The notes under the pieces are model-generated. The model searched no databases. It was given only the letters and a program-made list of their open reading frames with translations, and had not been told where the DNA came from. DNA of 64,000 nucleotides. Origin: Antribacter soli. GTDB taxonomy: Bacteria; Actinomycetota; Actinomycetes; Actinomycetales; Cellulomonadaceae. The stretch covers positions 81,969-145,968 of the forward strand of contig NZ_JAKGSG010000040.1 of assembly GCF_021568775.1 (NCBI RefSeq), in the 5' to 3' direction. Made by a program: the position numbers and the translations under genes. This document shows, piece by piece, positions 56,138 to 64,000 of this stretch. Within the stretch, counting starts at the first letter, position 1; every line of letters begins with the position of its first letter.

Positions 56138-58198
56138 TCACGTGGTGCGCGTCGCGCGCGTCGTCCCGTCGCGCAGCCGCTCCACCGTCCAGTGCCCGCC
56201 GAACCCGCTGATCCCCTCCGCGCGCACGGAGCCCACCGGCAGCGCCGTCGAGGCCGGCCGCATCCGCAGCTCGCCCTCGGCCCGGTCCGGCACCACGTCC
56301 AGCAGGGCGGTGAGCACGACGACCGCCGCGCCCGCCGACCACGCCTGCGGATGGCAGGCCGCGGGGTAGGGGACAGGCCCTGGACCGTCGCCGACCGGGT
56401 TGCCGCCGTACAGCTCGGGGAGCTGGTAGCCGAAGTGGCCCGCGGCCTCGAGCAGGCCCCCGATCAGCACGGTCGCGGCGTCCCTCAGGCCGGCCCGGGA
56501 CATGCCGTGGACGGCGATCGCCGTGTCGTGCGCCCACACCGACCCGCCGTGGTACTTGAGCGGCCAGTACCCGGCGCTCGTCGTCGACAGCGTGCGCAGC
56601 CCGTACCCCGACGACATGTCCTGGCCGACGAGCCGCCCGGCGATCACGCGCTCCTCGTCGGGCCGGAGCAGCCCGGTGCCCAGCAGGTGCCCCATGTTGG
56701 ACGCGACCGAGTCCACGACTGCGCCGTGCCGGTCGAGCGCGATCCCCGGGTACGGCCCTTCGGCGTCGCGGGTCCAGAAACGGGCGCGGAACCGCTCGGC
56801 GAGGTCTGCGGCCCACCGGCGCCAGTCCTCGCCGCCCGGCCGCCCGAAGTGGTCGAGCAGGTCCGCGGCGCCCATGGCCGCCTCGTAGGCGTATGCCTGC
56901 ACCTCCGACAGGGCGATGGGACCCTCGGCGAGCCGGCCGTCGCGCCACTGGATCGAGTCGCCCGAGTCCTTCCAGCCCTGGTTGGCCAGGCCGTGCCCGG
57001 TGGGGTCCTGGTAGTCGAGGAAGCCGTCGCCGTCGCTGTCGCCGTGGTCCTGCATCCACACGAGGCAGCGGTCGAGCGCCGGGAGCAGGTCCACGACGTC
57101 GGCGTCGGCCATGCCCCACTGCCATGCGTCCTTGAGGAGGCACACCCACAGCGGTGTGGCGTCCACGGTGCCGTAGTACACGGGCGGCAGGGACGTGCCC
57201 TCGCCGAGGTTCAAGGTCTTGGACCGCACCTCGTGCAGGATCTTGCCGGGCTGCTCCTGCGTGGCAGGTTCGTCGCGCGTGCCCTGTCCTGCCGCGAGGG
57301 TGCGCAGCGTCCCGCGCGCCAGGTCGGTGCCCAGCGGCAGCAGGAATCGCGCCGCCCACAGGGAGTCGCGCCCGAAGAGCGTGAAGAACCACGGGGAGCC
57401 GGCCGCGAGGAAGGTCTCCCGCGGAGCCTGGTCCCAGGTCATGCGGAGGGTCGCCAGGTCGTCCAGGGAACGGTGCAGGAGCCGGCCCAGCCGCGGGTCG
57501 TCGGCGGTGACGACGGGTCGCCGCCACTCGATGAAGGGGTTGTCGGGCCGCTGCACCACCGCGCCCCGGACCTCGGCGACGACGTCCCAGTCGAGCGTGA
57601 GCGGCGCACCCGGGTGCACGGTGACGTCCCAGGCCGCGGTCGCGCCCTCGTCGTCGAGGTCGATGCGTGCATCGGGCACGAGCACGCGGCACGTGACCCC
57701 GTCCCCGCCGGTCCACTGGACGCCGCCGTCGACCACCTCGGGCCGCAGCGGCCCGGCGGGCGCACCCTGCTTCACCGAGTCGAACCCGGCCATGTCGCTC
57801 GACATCCGCAGCCGGAGCGTGCCCGACACCGGTTCCTGCGTCGCGCACTCCAGCACGATCGGGGCGTGCACCCGCCCCGGGGAGACCTCGCACCGGCGGC
57901 GCACCCACGCGGTGGGGTCCGGGCCCGGGCCGTCGATCATGCGCAGAGCCAGGACCGCCTCGCTCACGCCCGCGTCGCGGTGCCCGGAGAGCAGCCACTC
58001 CGGCTCCACGCCGTCGACCGTGAGCACCGTCGAGGACAGCACGCGCACGTCGGCGTGGAACACGCCCTGCGCGCCCGTGGCGCGGATCTGGCCGTCCGGC
58101 CCGCTCCACACCTGTGTGGGGGCCATCGTGGTGACCAGTAGGTCGTGCAGGAGCGGCTGGAGACCGGGCGCCGCCGTGCCCGCCGGTGATTCCGTCAC
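56138..58198 (-). CDS. Glycogen debranching-type amylo-alpha-1,6-glucosidase
   Basis: The 686-residue protein has an N-terminal glycogen-debranching (GDE_N-like) beta-sandwich and a C-terminal (alpha/alpha)6 barrel: ATGAQGVFHADVRVLS (about 37-52), APRETFLAAGSPWFFTLFGRDSLWAA (about 260-285, only partly cited here), GYGLRTLSTTSAGYWPLKYHGGSVW (a GRDSLW and GGSVWAHDTAI pair, about 548-575). Such proteins hydrolyse alpha-1,6 branches or act on trehalose- or maltose-like side chains. There is no signal peptide, so it is cytoplasmic. GTG 58198 has GAGAG just upstream. The divergent ABC importer at 58354 suggests that it works on imported glucans. Confidence 0.82.
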   Translation of the reverse strand: MTESPAGTAAPGLQPLLHDLLVTTMAPTQVWSGPDGQIRATGAQGVFHADVRVLSSTVLTVDGVEPEWLLSGHRDAGVSEAVLALRMIDGPGPDPTAWVRRRCEVSPGRVHAPIVLECATQEPVSGTLRLRMSSDMAGFDSVKQGAPAGPLRPEVVDGGVQWTGGDGVTCRVLVPDARIDLDDEGATAAWDVTVHPGAPLTLDWDVVAEVRGAVVQRPDNPFIEWRRPVVTADDPRLGRLLHRSLDDLATLRMTWDQAPRETFLAAGSPWFFTLFGRDSLWAARFLLPLGTDLARGTLRTLAAGQGTRDEPATQEQPGKILHEVRSKTLNLGEGTSLPPVYYGTVDATPLWVCLLKDAWQWGMADADVVDLLPALDRCLVWMQDHGDSDGDGFLDYQDPTGHGLANQGWKDSGDSIQWRDGRLAEGPIALSEVQAYAYEAAMGAADLLDHFGRPGGEDWRRWAADLAERFRARFWTRDAEGPYPGIALDRHGAVVDSVASNMGHLLGTGLLRPDEERVIAGRLVGQDMSSGYGLRTLSTTSAGYWPLKYHGGSVWAHDTAIAVHGMSRAGLRDAATVLIGGLLEAAGHFGYQLPELYGGNPVGDGPGPVPYPAACHPQAWSAGAAVVVLTALLDVVPDRAEGELRMRPASTALPVGSVRAEGISGFGGHWTVERLRDGTTRATRTT

Positions 58199-58320
58199 CT
58201 CTCGAACGCTACCCGCCCCGTTCCCTTTCCGCCCCGACATGCATCTCCGCGGCAAGAGTCCGAGACTGACAGAGATCGGCAGCAAAAGACGAGCCTTGTG
58301 ATTTGCCGGTCCCATTCCGT

Positions 58321-58337
58321 TGGAATTCCGGATTCCA
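58321..58337. promoter_or_regulatory. Inverted repeat before ABC transporter genes
   Basis: TGGAAT-TCCGG-ATTCCA is a perfect 6+6 inverted repeat with a five-base spacer. A third half-site ATTCC at 58314 stands in the opposite orientation seven bases before. The site ends six bases before the Shine-Dalgarno sequence GGAGACG. It could be an operator for a sugar-responsive repressor, but no regulator gene is next to it. Confidence 0.45.
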
Positions 58338-58353
58338 GGTATCGGAGACGAAG

Positions 58354-59634
58354 ATGACCCAGCACAGGACATTCCCCTCGGCCGGCGCTGGGCGCCGGAC
58401 GCCCCGCTCCCGCGCGGCGCGGCTGACGGTGCTCCTCGCAGCCGGAGGCCTTGCCCTGCCGGCGCTCGCGGCCTGCGGCGGCGGCTCAGGCTTCGACGAC
58501 GAGGGCGGGGAGGCGGGCGGCGACCTGGAGATCCTCATCGGATCGAGCGGCGACGCGGAGACCGCAGCCGTCAAGGACGCCGTGAGCGCGTGGTCCTCCG
58601 AGGCCGGGACCGGCGCGAACGTCAGCGTCGCGGCGGACCTCGTCCAACAGCTCAGCCAGGGCTTTGCCTCGGGCAATCCACCGGACGTCTTCTACGTCAG
58701 CACCGACTCCTTCCCGGGATACGCCGCCAACGGTTCGCTGTTCCCGTACGGCGACCAGCTCGAGGACGTCGACGACTTCTACCCGACGCTCTCGGAGACC
58801 TTCACGTTCGACGACCAGCTCTACTGCGCGCCGAAGGACTTCTCGACGCTGGCGCTCGTCATCAACACCGACGCGTGGTCCGCTGCCGGGCTCACGGAGG
58901 ACGACTACCCGACCACCTGGGAGGAGCTGCGAACCGTCGCGACGACGCTCACCACGGGCGACCAGGCCGGCCTCGCCTTCGGGCCGGAGTGGCAGCGCAT
59001 CGGCACCTTCATGGCACAGGCGGGCGGTCACCTGGTGGACGACTCCCTGTCCGCGGACGTCGACACGCCGGAGAACCTCGAGGCCCTGACGTACGTCAAG
59101 GACCTGCTCACCAGCGGCGCCGCCAAGTTCCCGTCCGACGTCGGTTCAGGCTGGGGCGGCGAGGCCTTCGGCACCGGCGCGGCCGCGATGACGATCGAGG
59201 GCAACTGGGTCATCGGCGCTCTCGAGAACGACTTCCCGGACATCAACTACGTCGTGGTCCCGCTCCCCGAGGGTCCGGCGGGGCCCGGCACGCTGCAGTT
59301 CACCAACTGCTGGGGCATCGCCGCAGACTCCCCGAACCAGGAGGCGGCCGTCGACCTCGTGCAGTACCTGACATCCGCTGAACAGCAGATGACGTTCGCG
59401 ACCGGGTTCGGCGTCATGCCGTCCATCCAGTCCGTCGCGGAGGAGTGGAAGGGGGAGTTCCCCGAGCAGGCCGCGTTCCTCGACGGGGCGGAGTCCGCTC
59501 AGGGTGTTCCGCCGATCGAGGGCATCGCGGACGTGATCTCCGACTTCAACGCGCAGATCGAGGGCCTGAAGTCGGGCGACCCGCAGGCGACCCTCACATC
59601 GGTCCAGTCGACGCTCGAGGCCGTCGCGCCATGA
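58354..59634 (+). CDS. Extracellular sugar-binding lipoprotein of second ABC transporter
   Basis: The 426-residue protein has a signal sequence with the lipobox LAAC (Cys about residue 43), an acidic linker, and a family 1 solute-binding fold: DVFYVSTDSFPGYAAN (about 108-123), PTTWEELRTVATTL (about 187-200), VIGALENDFPDINYVVVPLP (about 287-306). ATG 58354 follows GGAGACG; the frame runs upstream without support. Its overlap with permease 1 (ATGA) shows one operon. The divergent glucosidase suggests an alpha-glucan ligand; this is inference. Confidence 0.9.
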   Translation: MTQHRTFPSAGAGRRTPRSRAARLTVLLAAGGLALPALAACGGGSGFDDEGGEAGGDLEILIGSSGDAETAAVKDAVSAWSSEAGTGANVSVAADLVQQLSQGFASGNPPDVFYVSTDSFPGYAANGSLFPYGDQLEDVDDFYPTLSETFTFDDQLYCAPKDFSTLALVINTDAWSAAGLTEDDYPTTWEELRTVATTLTTGDQAGLAFGPEWQRIGTFMAQAGGHLVDDSLSADVDTPENLEALTYVKDLLTSGAAKFPSDVGSGWGGEAFGTGAAAMTIEGNWVIGALENDFPDINYVVVPLPEGPAGPGTLQFTNCWGIAADSPNQEAAVDLVQYLTSAEQQMTFATGFGVMPSIQSVAEEWKGEFPEQAAFLDGAESAQGVPPIEGIADVISDFNAQIEGLKSGDPQATLTSVQSTLEAVAP

Positions 59635-60851
59635 GCACGCCGGCGACGCCCCCGGGGACCCCCGGGGGCGGCGCGCTGCCCACCCGGCGGGAGCTTCGCC
59701 GGCGGGAGCTCCGCCGTCGGGGGCGGCGGCGCGCCGGTGTGAACCGCGGGCAGACCGGGGCCGGCTGGCTGTTCATCACGCCGATGCTCGTCATCCTGGG
59801 TCTGTTCCTGGTGCTGCCGATCTTCATGGCCCTGTGGGTGAGCCTGTCCGACTGGACCGGCCGGGGCAGCCCGTTCGCGGCGACCACGAACTACGTGGGC
59901 GGTGAGAACTACGCCGAGCTGCTCACCGGGGGCGGTCTGGCGGAGCGAGACTTCGGCACCTCGATCCGCAACAACCTCTACTACGTGCTGATCGTGGTGC
60001 CGGTCCAGACGATCATCTCGCTGCTGCTGGCCGTGCTGGTCAACCAGCGGCTGCTCAAGGCGCGCGGGTTCTTCCGCACCGCCTTCTACTTCCCGTCGGT
60101 CACGTCGAGCGTGGCCATCACCGTCGTGTTCCTGTTCCTGTTCTCGGCGTCGGGCGCCGTGAACAGGGCCGTCGCGTACCTGGGAGTCAACGGGCCGAAC
60201 TGGATCAACGACCCCCGCGGGCTGCTGCACATCATCCTCGGGGCGTTCGGCGTGGACTCGCCGCCCGGCGCCCTGCAGGAGGCGCCGTTCCTCGGGGTGT
60301 CGTGGTGGAACTGGCTTGCCGGGCCGTCCGTCACGATGACCATCTACATCATCATGGCGATCTTCACCACGTCCGGGACGTTCATGCTGCTCTACCTGGC
60401 GGCGCTGCAGGGCATCTCCGGCGACATCCAGGAGGCGACCCTGGTGGACGGCGCCAACGCGTGGCAGCGCCTCTGGCTCGTCACCGTCCCGATGCTCCGG
60501 CCGACGACGTTCACGGTCATCACGCTGGGCCTCATCGGCACCTGGCAGGTCTTCGACCAGATCTACACGGGTACCCGGGGCTCGCCGTCCAAGACGACGC
60601 TGACGCCGGCGTACCTGTCGTACGAGACGTCGTTCAACAGCCAGCAGTGGGGCCAGGGCGCGGCGATCGCGTTCATCCTGTTCGCGATCATCGTCGTCCT
60701 CACGATCCTGCAGCGCATCGTGCTGCGGGAGTCCGACGTCGTGCCGAAGCGAAAGCGGTTCCGGCCGACCGGTGAGGGTGGCCGGTCGTCCGTCGTGCCG
60801 GTCGGGCCCCCCGTCGTGCCCGTCAAGCCACCGGCAGGGGGTGCGGCATGA
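59631..60851 (+). CDS. Carbohydrate ABC transporter permease 1 (CUT1), second system
   Basis: The protein has 406 residues, longer than typical MalF-like permeases, because of an Arg-rich cytoplasmic N terminus (about 1-40) and a Pro/Val-rich C-terminal tail of about 40 residues. Six membrane helices and the EAA loop EATLVDGANAWQRLWLVTVP (about 267-286) are present. ATG 59631 overlaps the stop of the binding protein gene. Its stop overlaps the second permease. No ATPase gene is nearby. Confidence 0.9.
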   Translation: MSTPATPPGTPGGGALPTRRELRRRELRRRGRRRAGVNRGQTGAGWLFITPMLVILGLFLVLPIFMALWVSLSDWTGRGSPFAATTNYVGGENYAELLTGGGLAERDFGTSIRNNLYYVLIVVPVQTIISLLLAVLVNQRLLKARGFFRTAFYFPSVTSSVAITVVFLFLFSASGAVNRAVAYLGVNGPNWINDPRGLLHIILGAFGVDSPPGALQEAPFLGVSWWNWLAGPSVTMTIYIIMAIFTTSGTFMLLYLAALQGISGDIQEATLVDGANAWQRLWLVTVPMLRPTTFTVITLGLIGTWQVFDQIYTGTRGSPSKTTLTPAYLSYETSFNSQQWGQGAAIAFILFAIIVVLTILQRIVLRESDVVPKRKRFRPTGEGGRSSVVPVGPPVVPVKPPAGGAA

Positions 60852-61699
60852 GCAACGCCCGTCGTGCAACGTCCGGGACCCTCCTCGTCACGTCCCTGAC
60901 GTACGCCGTTCTGATCGCCATCGCGATCATCTACATCTACCCGTTCCTCATCTCGATCGCGACGTCGTTCAAGACGCAGGCGGAGGCGGCGGACGACCCC
61001 CTGTCGCTCGTCCCGGCCACGTTCAGCACGGCGGCATACGAGCGGCTGTTCCTGAACTCGGACTTCCCGTTGTGGTTCCAGAACTCGATCATCGTGACCG
61101 TGGTGGTGACGATGGGACGGGTGTTCTTCAACTCGCTCGCGGGATATGCGCTGTCCCGGCTGACGTTCCCGGGGCGGACGGCCGTGTTCGCGGGGCTCGT
61201 CGCCGTCATGGCCGTGCCGTCCGTGGTGCTGCTCATCCCGAAGTTCCTCGTCATCAACCAGCTCGGGATCTACGACTCGTACGCCGGCCTGATCATCCCG
61301 CTCCTCGCGGACGCGGCCGGCATCTTCATCATGAAGAACTTCTTCGAGTCCATCCCGGTGGCCGTCGAGGAGGCCGCGCGCATCGACGGTGCCGGCACGT
61401 TCCGCGTGTTCTGGTCCGTGGTCCTGCCGATGGCCCGGCCCGCGATCATCACCATCGTCATCCTGGCGTTCCAGGGGTCGTGGAACGAGCTGTCGCACTT
61501 CATCGTCGCGTCGCAGTCGCAGGACCTGTTCAACCTGACCAAGGGCGTGGCACAGCTCTCCTCCGGAGCGCTGTCCCAGGGAGCCCAGTTCCCGCTGAAG
61601 CTCGGGGCCGCCGTCATCATGACGATCCCCGTCGCGGTGCTGTTCTTCGTGTTCCAGAAGCGCATCATGAACGCGTCGAGCGGGGCGGTGAAGGAGTAG
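60848..61699 (+). CDS. Carbohydrate ABC transporter permease 2 (CUT1), second system
   Basis: The 283-residue protein has six membrane helices and the EAA loop EEAARIDGAGTFRVFWSVVLP (about 175-195). ATG 60848 overlaps the preceding stop by four bases. It completes a three-gene operon of binding protein and two permeases, with the ATPase supplied from elsewhere, as in the system at 35475. Confidence 0.92.
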   Translation: MSNARRATSGTLLVTSLTYAVLIAIAIIYIYPFLISIATSFKTQAEAADDPLSLVPATFSTAAYERLFLNSDFPLWFQNSIIVTVVVTMGRVFFNSLAGYALSRLTFPGRTAVFAGLVAVMAVPSVVLLIPKFLVINQLGIYDSYAGLIIPLLADAAGIFIMKNFFESIPVAVEEAARIDGAGTFRVFWSVVLPMARPAIITIVILAFQGSWNELSHFIVASQSQDLFNLTKGVAQLSSGALSQGAQFPLKLGAAVIMTIPVAVLFFVFQKRIMNASSGAVKE

Positions 61700-61710
61700 G
61701 CGGGCGCGCC

Positions 61711-61740
61711 CGCGGTGCGCTTCGCGCCCCGCGCACCGTG
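61711..61740 (+). terminator. Terminator-like hairpin after second ABC transporter operon
   Basis: CGGTGCGC (61713-61720) pairs with GCGCACCG (61731-61738) around a C/G-rich ten-base loop, ahead of the tRNA gene. There is no T tract. GGGCGCGCCC at 61702 is a further palindrome. Confidence 0.55.
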
Positions 61741-61819
61741 GGCGCTAGGCTGTGGCCGGTCGGTGTCGGCACCCTGAGGTGTCCGACGCCGGTCGCGCAC
61801 CTCCTCGCGGGGAGGTCGC

Positions 61820-61892
61820 GCGCCTGTAGCTCAGTGGATAGAGCACCGCTCTCCTAAAGCGGGTGTCGGCAGTTCGAGTCTGCCCAGGCGCA
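61820..61892 (+). tRNA. tRNA-Arg, anticodon CCT
   Basis: The 73-base sequence folds into a full cloverleaf. The acceptor stem GCGCCTG pairs with CAGGCGC, a D arm with AGCTCAGTGGATAGAGC is present, the anticodon arm is CCGCT-CTCCTAA-AGCGG with anticodon CCT, and the T arm is GGCAG-TTCGAGT-CTGCC. The discriminator base is A, and the CCA end is not encoded. It reads AGG codons, rare in such GC-rich genomes. tRNA genes are common insertion targets, but no integrase or attachment repeat was seen. Confidence 0.97.
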
Positions 61893-61963
61893 CTCTTCAC
61901 CTCTCCTTGCCGCGTCGGTTCCGCAGCCGCCCCCGCTGCCCGGGCGGCTCCCGGCCACGTCCT

Positions 61964-61980
61964 CGTATCCAGTGGATACG
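61964..61980. promoter_or_regulatory. Inverted repeat before ltrA-like gene
   Basis: CGTATCC-AGT-GGATACG is a perfect 7+7 inverted repeat with a three-base spacer, 28 bases before the ATG. It could be an operator; its binding protein is unknown. Confidence 0.4.
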
Positions 61981-62008
61981 CGCCGAGCGTCCCCCTAGCG
62001 TGGGGTCC

Positions 62009-63193
62009 ATGACTTCCGAGCCTGCCCCGTCGAGCGACCCAGCGGACGCCGCCGAGGTCGCGCGCCCTGAAGAGGACGCCGGAACCGAGAAGCGCGTCGC
62101 ACCGCTGGAGCTCTTCTTCGACCTGGTCTTCGTCTTCGCGATCACCCAGGTCACCGCGCGGCTTGCCGACCACGTGACCTGGGACGGGATGCTCCACGGG
62201 CTGCTCATCCTGGGAGCGATCTGGTGGGCGTGGGGCGCCTACGCCTGGCTCACCAACGAGGTCGACGGGTCGCGCAACGGGGTCCGGCTGGCGATGTTCG
62301 GGTCGATGGCGGGGATGCTCGTCGCGGCCCTCGCCATCCCGCGCGCCTTCGAGGAGAACGCCGTCGTCTTCGCCGGTGCGTACCTCGTGGTGCGGGCCCT
62401 GCATGTCGCGCTGTTCGTGACGGGGACGGTCCACGTGGACGTGCGGACGGCGGCGCGGACCCTCGCGCCCACGGCCCTCCTGGCCCCGGTGGTCCTGCTG
62501 GTCGCCGTCCTCCTGGACGACTGGGCGCTGGTGGCGCTCTGGGTCGTCGCCCTCGGGATCGACTACATCGGGGGCGGGCTGCGGGGCATCGAGGGCTGGC
62601 GGCTCTCGCCGGGGCACTTCGCGGAGCGCCACGGGCTCATCATCATCATCGCGCTGGGCGAGTCCATCTTCGCCATCGGCGTCGGCGCTGCGGGCCTGGT
62701 GCTCGACGCTGCGACGATCGCGGCGGGCACGCTGGGGATCGGCGTCGTGGCGGTGCTCTGGGCCACGTACTTCGACCAGAGCACCGAGCCGATCGAGACC
62801 CACCTGCATGCCCTCCGCCGGCGCGACCGGAACACCACCGCCCGCGACGCCTACAGCTTCCTGCACCTGCCGATGGTCGCGGGCATCGTGCTCCTCGCCC
62901 TCGGGATCAAGAAGACCATCGAGCACGTCGGGGATCCGCTCGGCGTCATCCCCTCGGCCGCGCTCGGCGGCGGGGTGGCGCTCTACCTCGCCGCCCAGGT
63001 CGCCTACCGCCGCCGGGTCCGGCAGCCGACCCATCCCGAGCGCCTGGTCGCGGCGCTGGCCTGCGCCGCGCTCGTCCCGCTGCTCACGGTGGTGCCGGCC
63101 ATCGCCGGGCTTGCGGCCCTGGCAGGCGTCTGCGCGGCCCTGTACGTGTACGAGCTGGTACGCGGAAACGCGCGGGCGGCCCTCGCGTCGTGA
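62009..63193 (+). CDS. LtrA-family membrane protein (low temperature requirement A)
   Basis: The 394-residue protein has an acidic N-terminal tail and about 10-12 membrane helices. The LELFFDLVFVFAITQVT motif (about 33-49) and HGLIIIIALGESIFAIGVGA (about 209-228) mark the LtrA family (PF06772), first linked to growth at low temperature in Listeria; its substrate or role is unknown. ATG 62009 was taken because the reading starts shortly before the motif. It does not overlap neighbouring genes. Confidence 0.9.
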   Translation: MTSEPAPSSDPADAAEVARPEEDAGTEKRVAPLELFFDLVFVFAITQVTARLADHVTWDGMLHGLLILGAIWWAWGAYAWLTNEVDGSRNGVRLAMFGSMAGMLVAALAIPRAFEENAVVFAGAYLVVRALHVALFVTGTVHVDVRTAARTLAPTALLAPVVLLVAVLLDDWALVALWVVALGIDYIGGGLRGIEGWRLSPGHFAERHGLIIIIALGESIFAIGVGAAGLVLDAATIAAGTLGIGVVAVLWATYFDQSTEPIETHLHALRRRDRNTTARDAYSFLHLPMVAGIVLLALGIKKTIEHVGDPLGVIPSAALGGGVALYLAAQVAYRRRVRQPTHPERLVAALACAALVPLLTVVPAIAGLAALAGVCAALYVYELVRGNARAALAS

Positions 63194-63243
63194 GGGCCGG
63201 GCTGGCGACGGCGGACTGCACGCCGAACCGCTCTGCTCCGTCG

Positions 63244-63588
63244 TCAGTCCCGTAGTCGCAGAGCGACGATCCCGCACTGGACGGGGTAGGACTCCGCGCA
63301 CGCGCCGTCGGTCCACACCTCGACCTCGTCGCCGTCGTCGAGCTCGGTGGACGGGACGGGCTCACCGTCGTCGCCCCTGACGATGACGGGGTCGCCTCGG
63401 AGGAGGCGCATGCCCTCGAAGTAGTCGTCGGACGGCTCGGCGAGGACCGGGTCTCCGGAACCTCCTGCCCCGGCGACGACGCCGGTGACGTCCGGCTCAC
63501 GATCGGGAATCCCTGCGGTGCCTGCGCAGCTGGACGTGGCCAGGGCGAACAGTGCGACACCGAGCAGCACGAGGGCACGGGGGCTCAT
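63244..63588 (-). CDS. Small hypothetical lipoprotein
   Basis: The 114-residue protein begins with a signal peptide and the lipobox SSC (Cys at about residue 21), followed by a Gly-rich linker and an acidic, beta-rich domain with GDPVIVRGDDGEPVPSTELD and two Cys residues that may form a disulfide. I recognise no family, although short lipoproteins with domains of DUF3221 type have similar size. ATG 63588 is the start. It converges with the LtrA gene. Confidence 0.65.
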   Translation of the reverse strand: MSPRALVLLGVALFALATSSCAGTAGIPDREPDVTGVVAGAGGSGDPVLAEPSDDYFEGMRLLRGDPVIVRGDDGEPVPSTELDDGDEVEVWTDGACAESYPVQCGIVALRLRD

Positions 63589-63637
63589 GTCCTGATCATC
63601 CCCTGTCGGGCGCCCTCAGCGCTGCGCCCTGGCGATC

Positions 63638-63667
63638 TTGCGCTGACAGAGGGGCGCCCCCTATGGT
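63638..63667 (+). promoter_or_regulatory. Candidate promoter of the secreted protein at the right edge
   Basis: TTGCGC (63638-63643) and TATGGT (63662-63667) are 18 bases apart. Transcription should start inside the palindrome at 63669, an arrangement suited to repression. Confidence 0.5.
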
Positions 63668-63668
63668 T

Positions 63669-63686
63669 CAGCGAACCGGTTCGCTG
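63669..63686. promoter_or_regulatory. Perfect 18-bp palindrome, LacI-type operator candidate
   Basis: CAGCGAACCGGTTCGCTG is its own complement, with the central CG typical of LacI-family sites. It directly follows the -10 element of the secreted protein's promoter. A repressor gene is not in the window and may lie to the right. Confidence 0.65.
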
Positions 63687-63749
63687 GCAAGGGTGCGGCG
63701 TGGTCGGTCTGGAGCAGCACATCCATTTCCCAACGGAGGGAGAGAACGC

Positions 63750-64000
63750 ATGAAGCAGCATCGGACACGTTCGCGGCTGAGTTCCCTGATAGTGGTGGCG
63801 GCCCTCGTCGTCGCCGGGAGCGCCGTCGCCGACATCGGCACGGCCACGAAGGCCGTGGCCGCCACGACGCAGATCGACGACAGCGTCGTGAGCGGCACGA
63901 ACCGCTTCACGTACGGGAGCGGCTGGGGGACCGCGACCGGGGTCGGGGACCTGAACCAGGGGACCGCGCACTGGAGCAATACGACAGGCGCGGTCGCGAC
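63750..64000 (+). CDS. Secreted protein, 3' end outside window (possible carbohydrate-binding/glycan-acting protein)
   Basis: ATG 63750 follows GGAGGGAGAG. The visible 83 residues show a basic start (KQHRTRSRL), a hydrophobic core and an AVAA-type cleavage site near residue 38, then DDSVVSGTNRFTYGSGWGTA and LNQGTAHWSNT. The Gly/Thr/aromatic pattern resembles beta-sandwich domains at the N terminus of secreted glycoside hydrolases. The operator-like palindrome upstream suggests sugar control. The enzyme type cannot be told from this fragment. Confidence 0.7.
   Translation, partial: MKQHRTRSRLSSLIVVAALVVAGSAVADIGTATKAVAATTQIDDSVVSGTNRFTYGSGWGTATGVGDLNQGTAHWSNTTGAVA

Noticed and set aside
56063..58301. 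Plus-strand frames opposite the glucosidase
   Set aside because: Shadows without start signals; the minus-strand frame has clear GDE/barrel motifs.
61820..61892. tRNA-Arg as the attachment site of an integrated element
   Set aside because: No integrase gene and no repeat of the tRNA 3' end was found in the window.

Overview
The window is very GC-rich DNA with GTG and ATG starts, tight translational overlaps and SD motifs of the GGAGG type. This is the signature of a high-GC actinobacterium. The xylose genes, GH35 beta-galactosidase, PNGase A-like enzyme, LCP protein and c-di-AMP riboswitch fit a plant-polymer-degrading member of the Micrococcales, plausibly Promicromonosporaceae or Cellulomonadaceae. 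That placement is inference.

Layout. (1) 1-2982: the 3' part of a large ATP-binding/chaperone-like protein and a convergent DUF2530 membrane protein. (2) 3303-27249: a large exopolysaccharide/capsule locus. It holds two polyprenyl-phosphate sugar-1-phosphate transferases, a low-molecular-weight tyrosine phosphatase, a DUF4012 protein, a small LPXTG surface protein, a Wzz/BY-kinase, a Wzy-like polymerase, four glycosyltransferases, a Wzx flippase, two pyruvyltransferases, a TylF-type methyltransferase, an acyltransferase-3/SGNH protein, a CAP lipoprotein, a UDP-sugar dehydrogenase and an LCP ligase. It also contains the remnant of a sulfotransferase. Together these describe Wzx/Wzy assembly of a decorated polymer: the transferases start it, the glycosyltransferases build the repeat unit, Wzx and Wzy export and polymerise it, kinase and phosphatase tune chain length, and LCP may attach it to the wall. 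(3) 27281-34313: general functions (MarR-MFS pair, MHYT sensor, serC, DtxR-type regulator, NlpC/P60 hydrolase behind a ydaO/c-di-AMP riboswitch, universal stress protein).

(4) 34323-42392: a carbohydrate locus with a LacI repressor, its operator, a CUT1 ABC importer, a GH35 beta-galactosidase and a convergent PNGase A-like protein, bordered by a small family of palindromic repeats. It looks like a locus for taking apart (plant) N-glycans. (5) 42709-51259: a class C beta-lactamase-like hydrolase, a MocR-type aminotransferase, a 90-bp tandem repeat, a DDAH-like/ornithine aminotransferase pair (arginine catabolism), EcsC and OsmC proteins, and thyA-folA. (6) 51310-55418: xylB, xylA and a divergent ROK regulator. 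(7) 55488-61699: a membrane protein, a glycogen-debranching-type glucosidase and a divergent CUT1 ABC importer. (8) 61820-64000: tRNA-Arg(CCT), an LtrA-family protein, a small lipoprotein and the start of a secreted protein behind a perfect 18-bp operator-like palindrome.

No CRISPR array, insertion sequence, rRNA or phage module was seen. Function calls rest on reading motifs by eye, without database searches.
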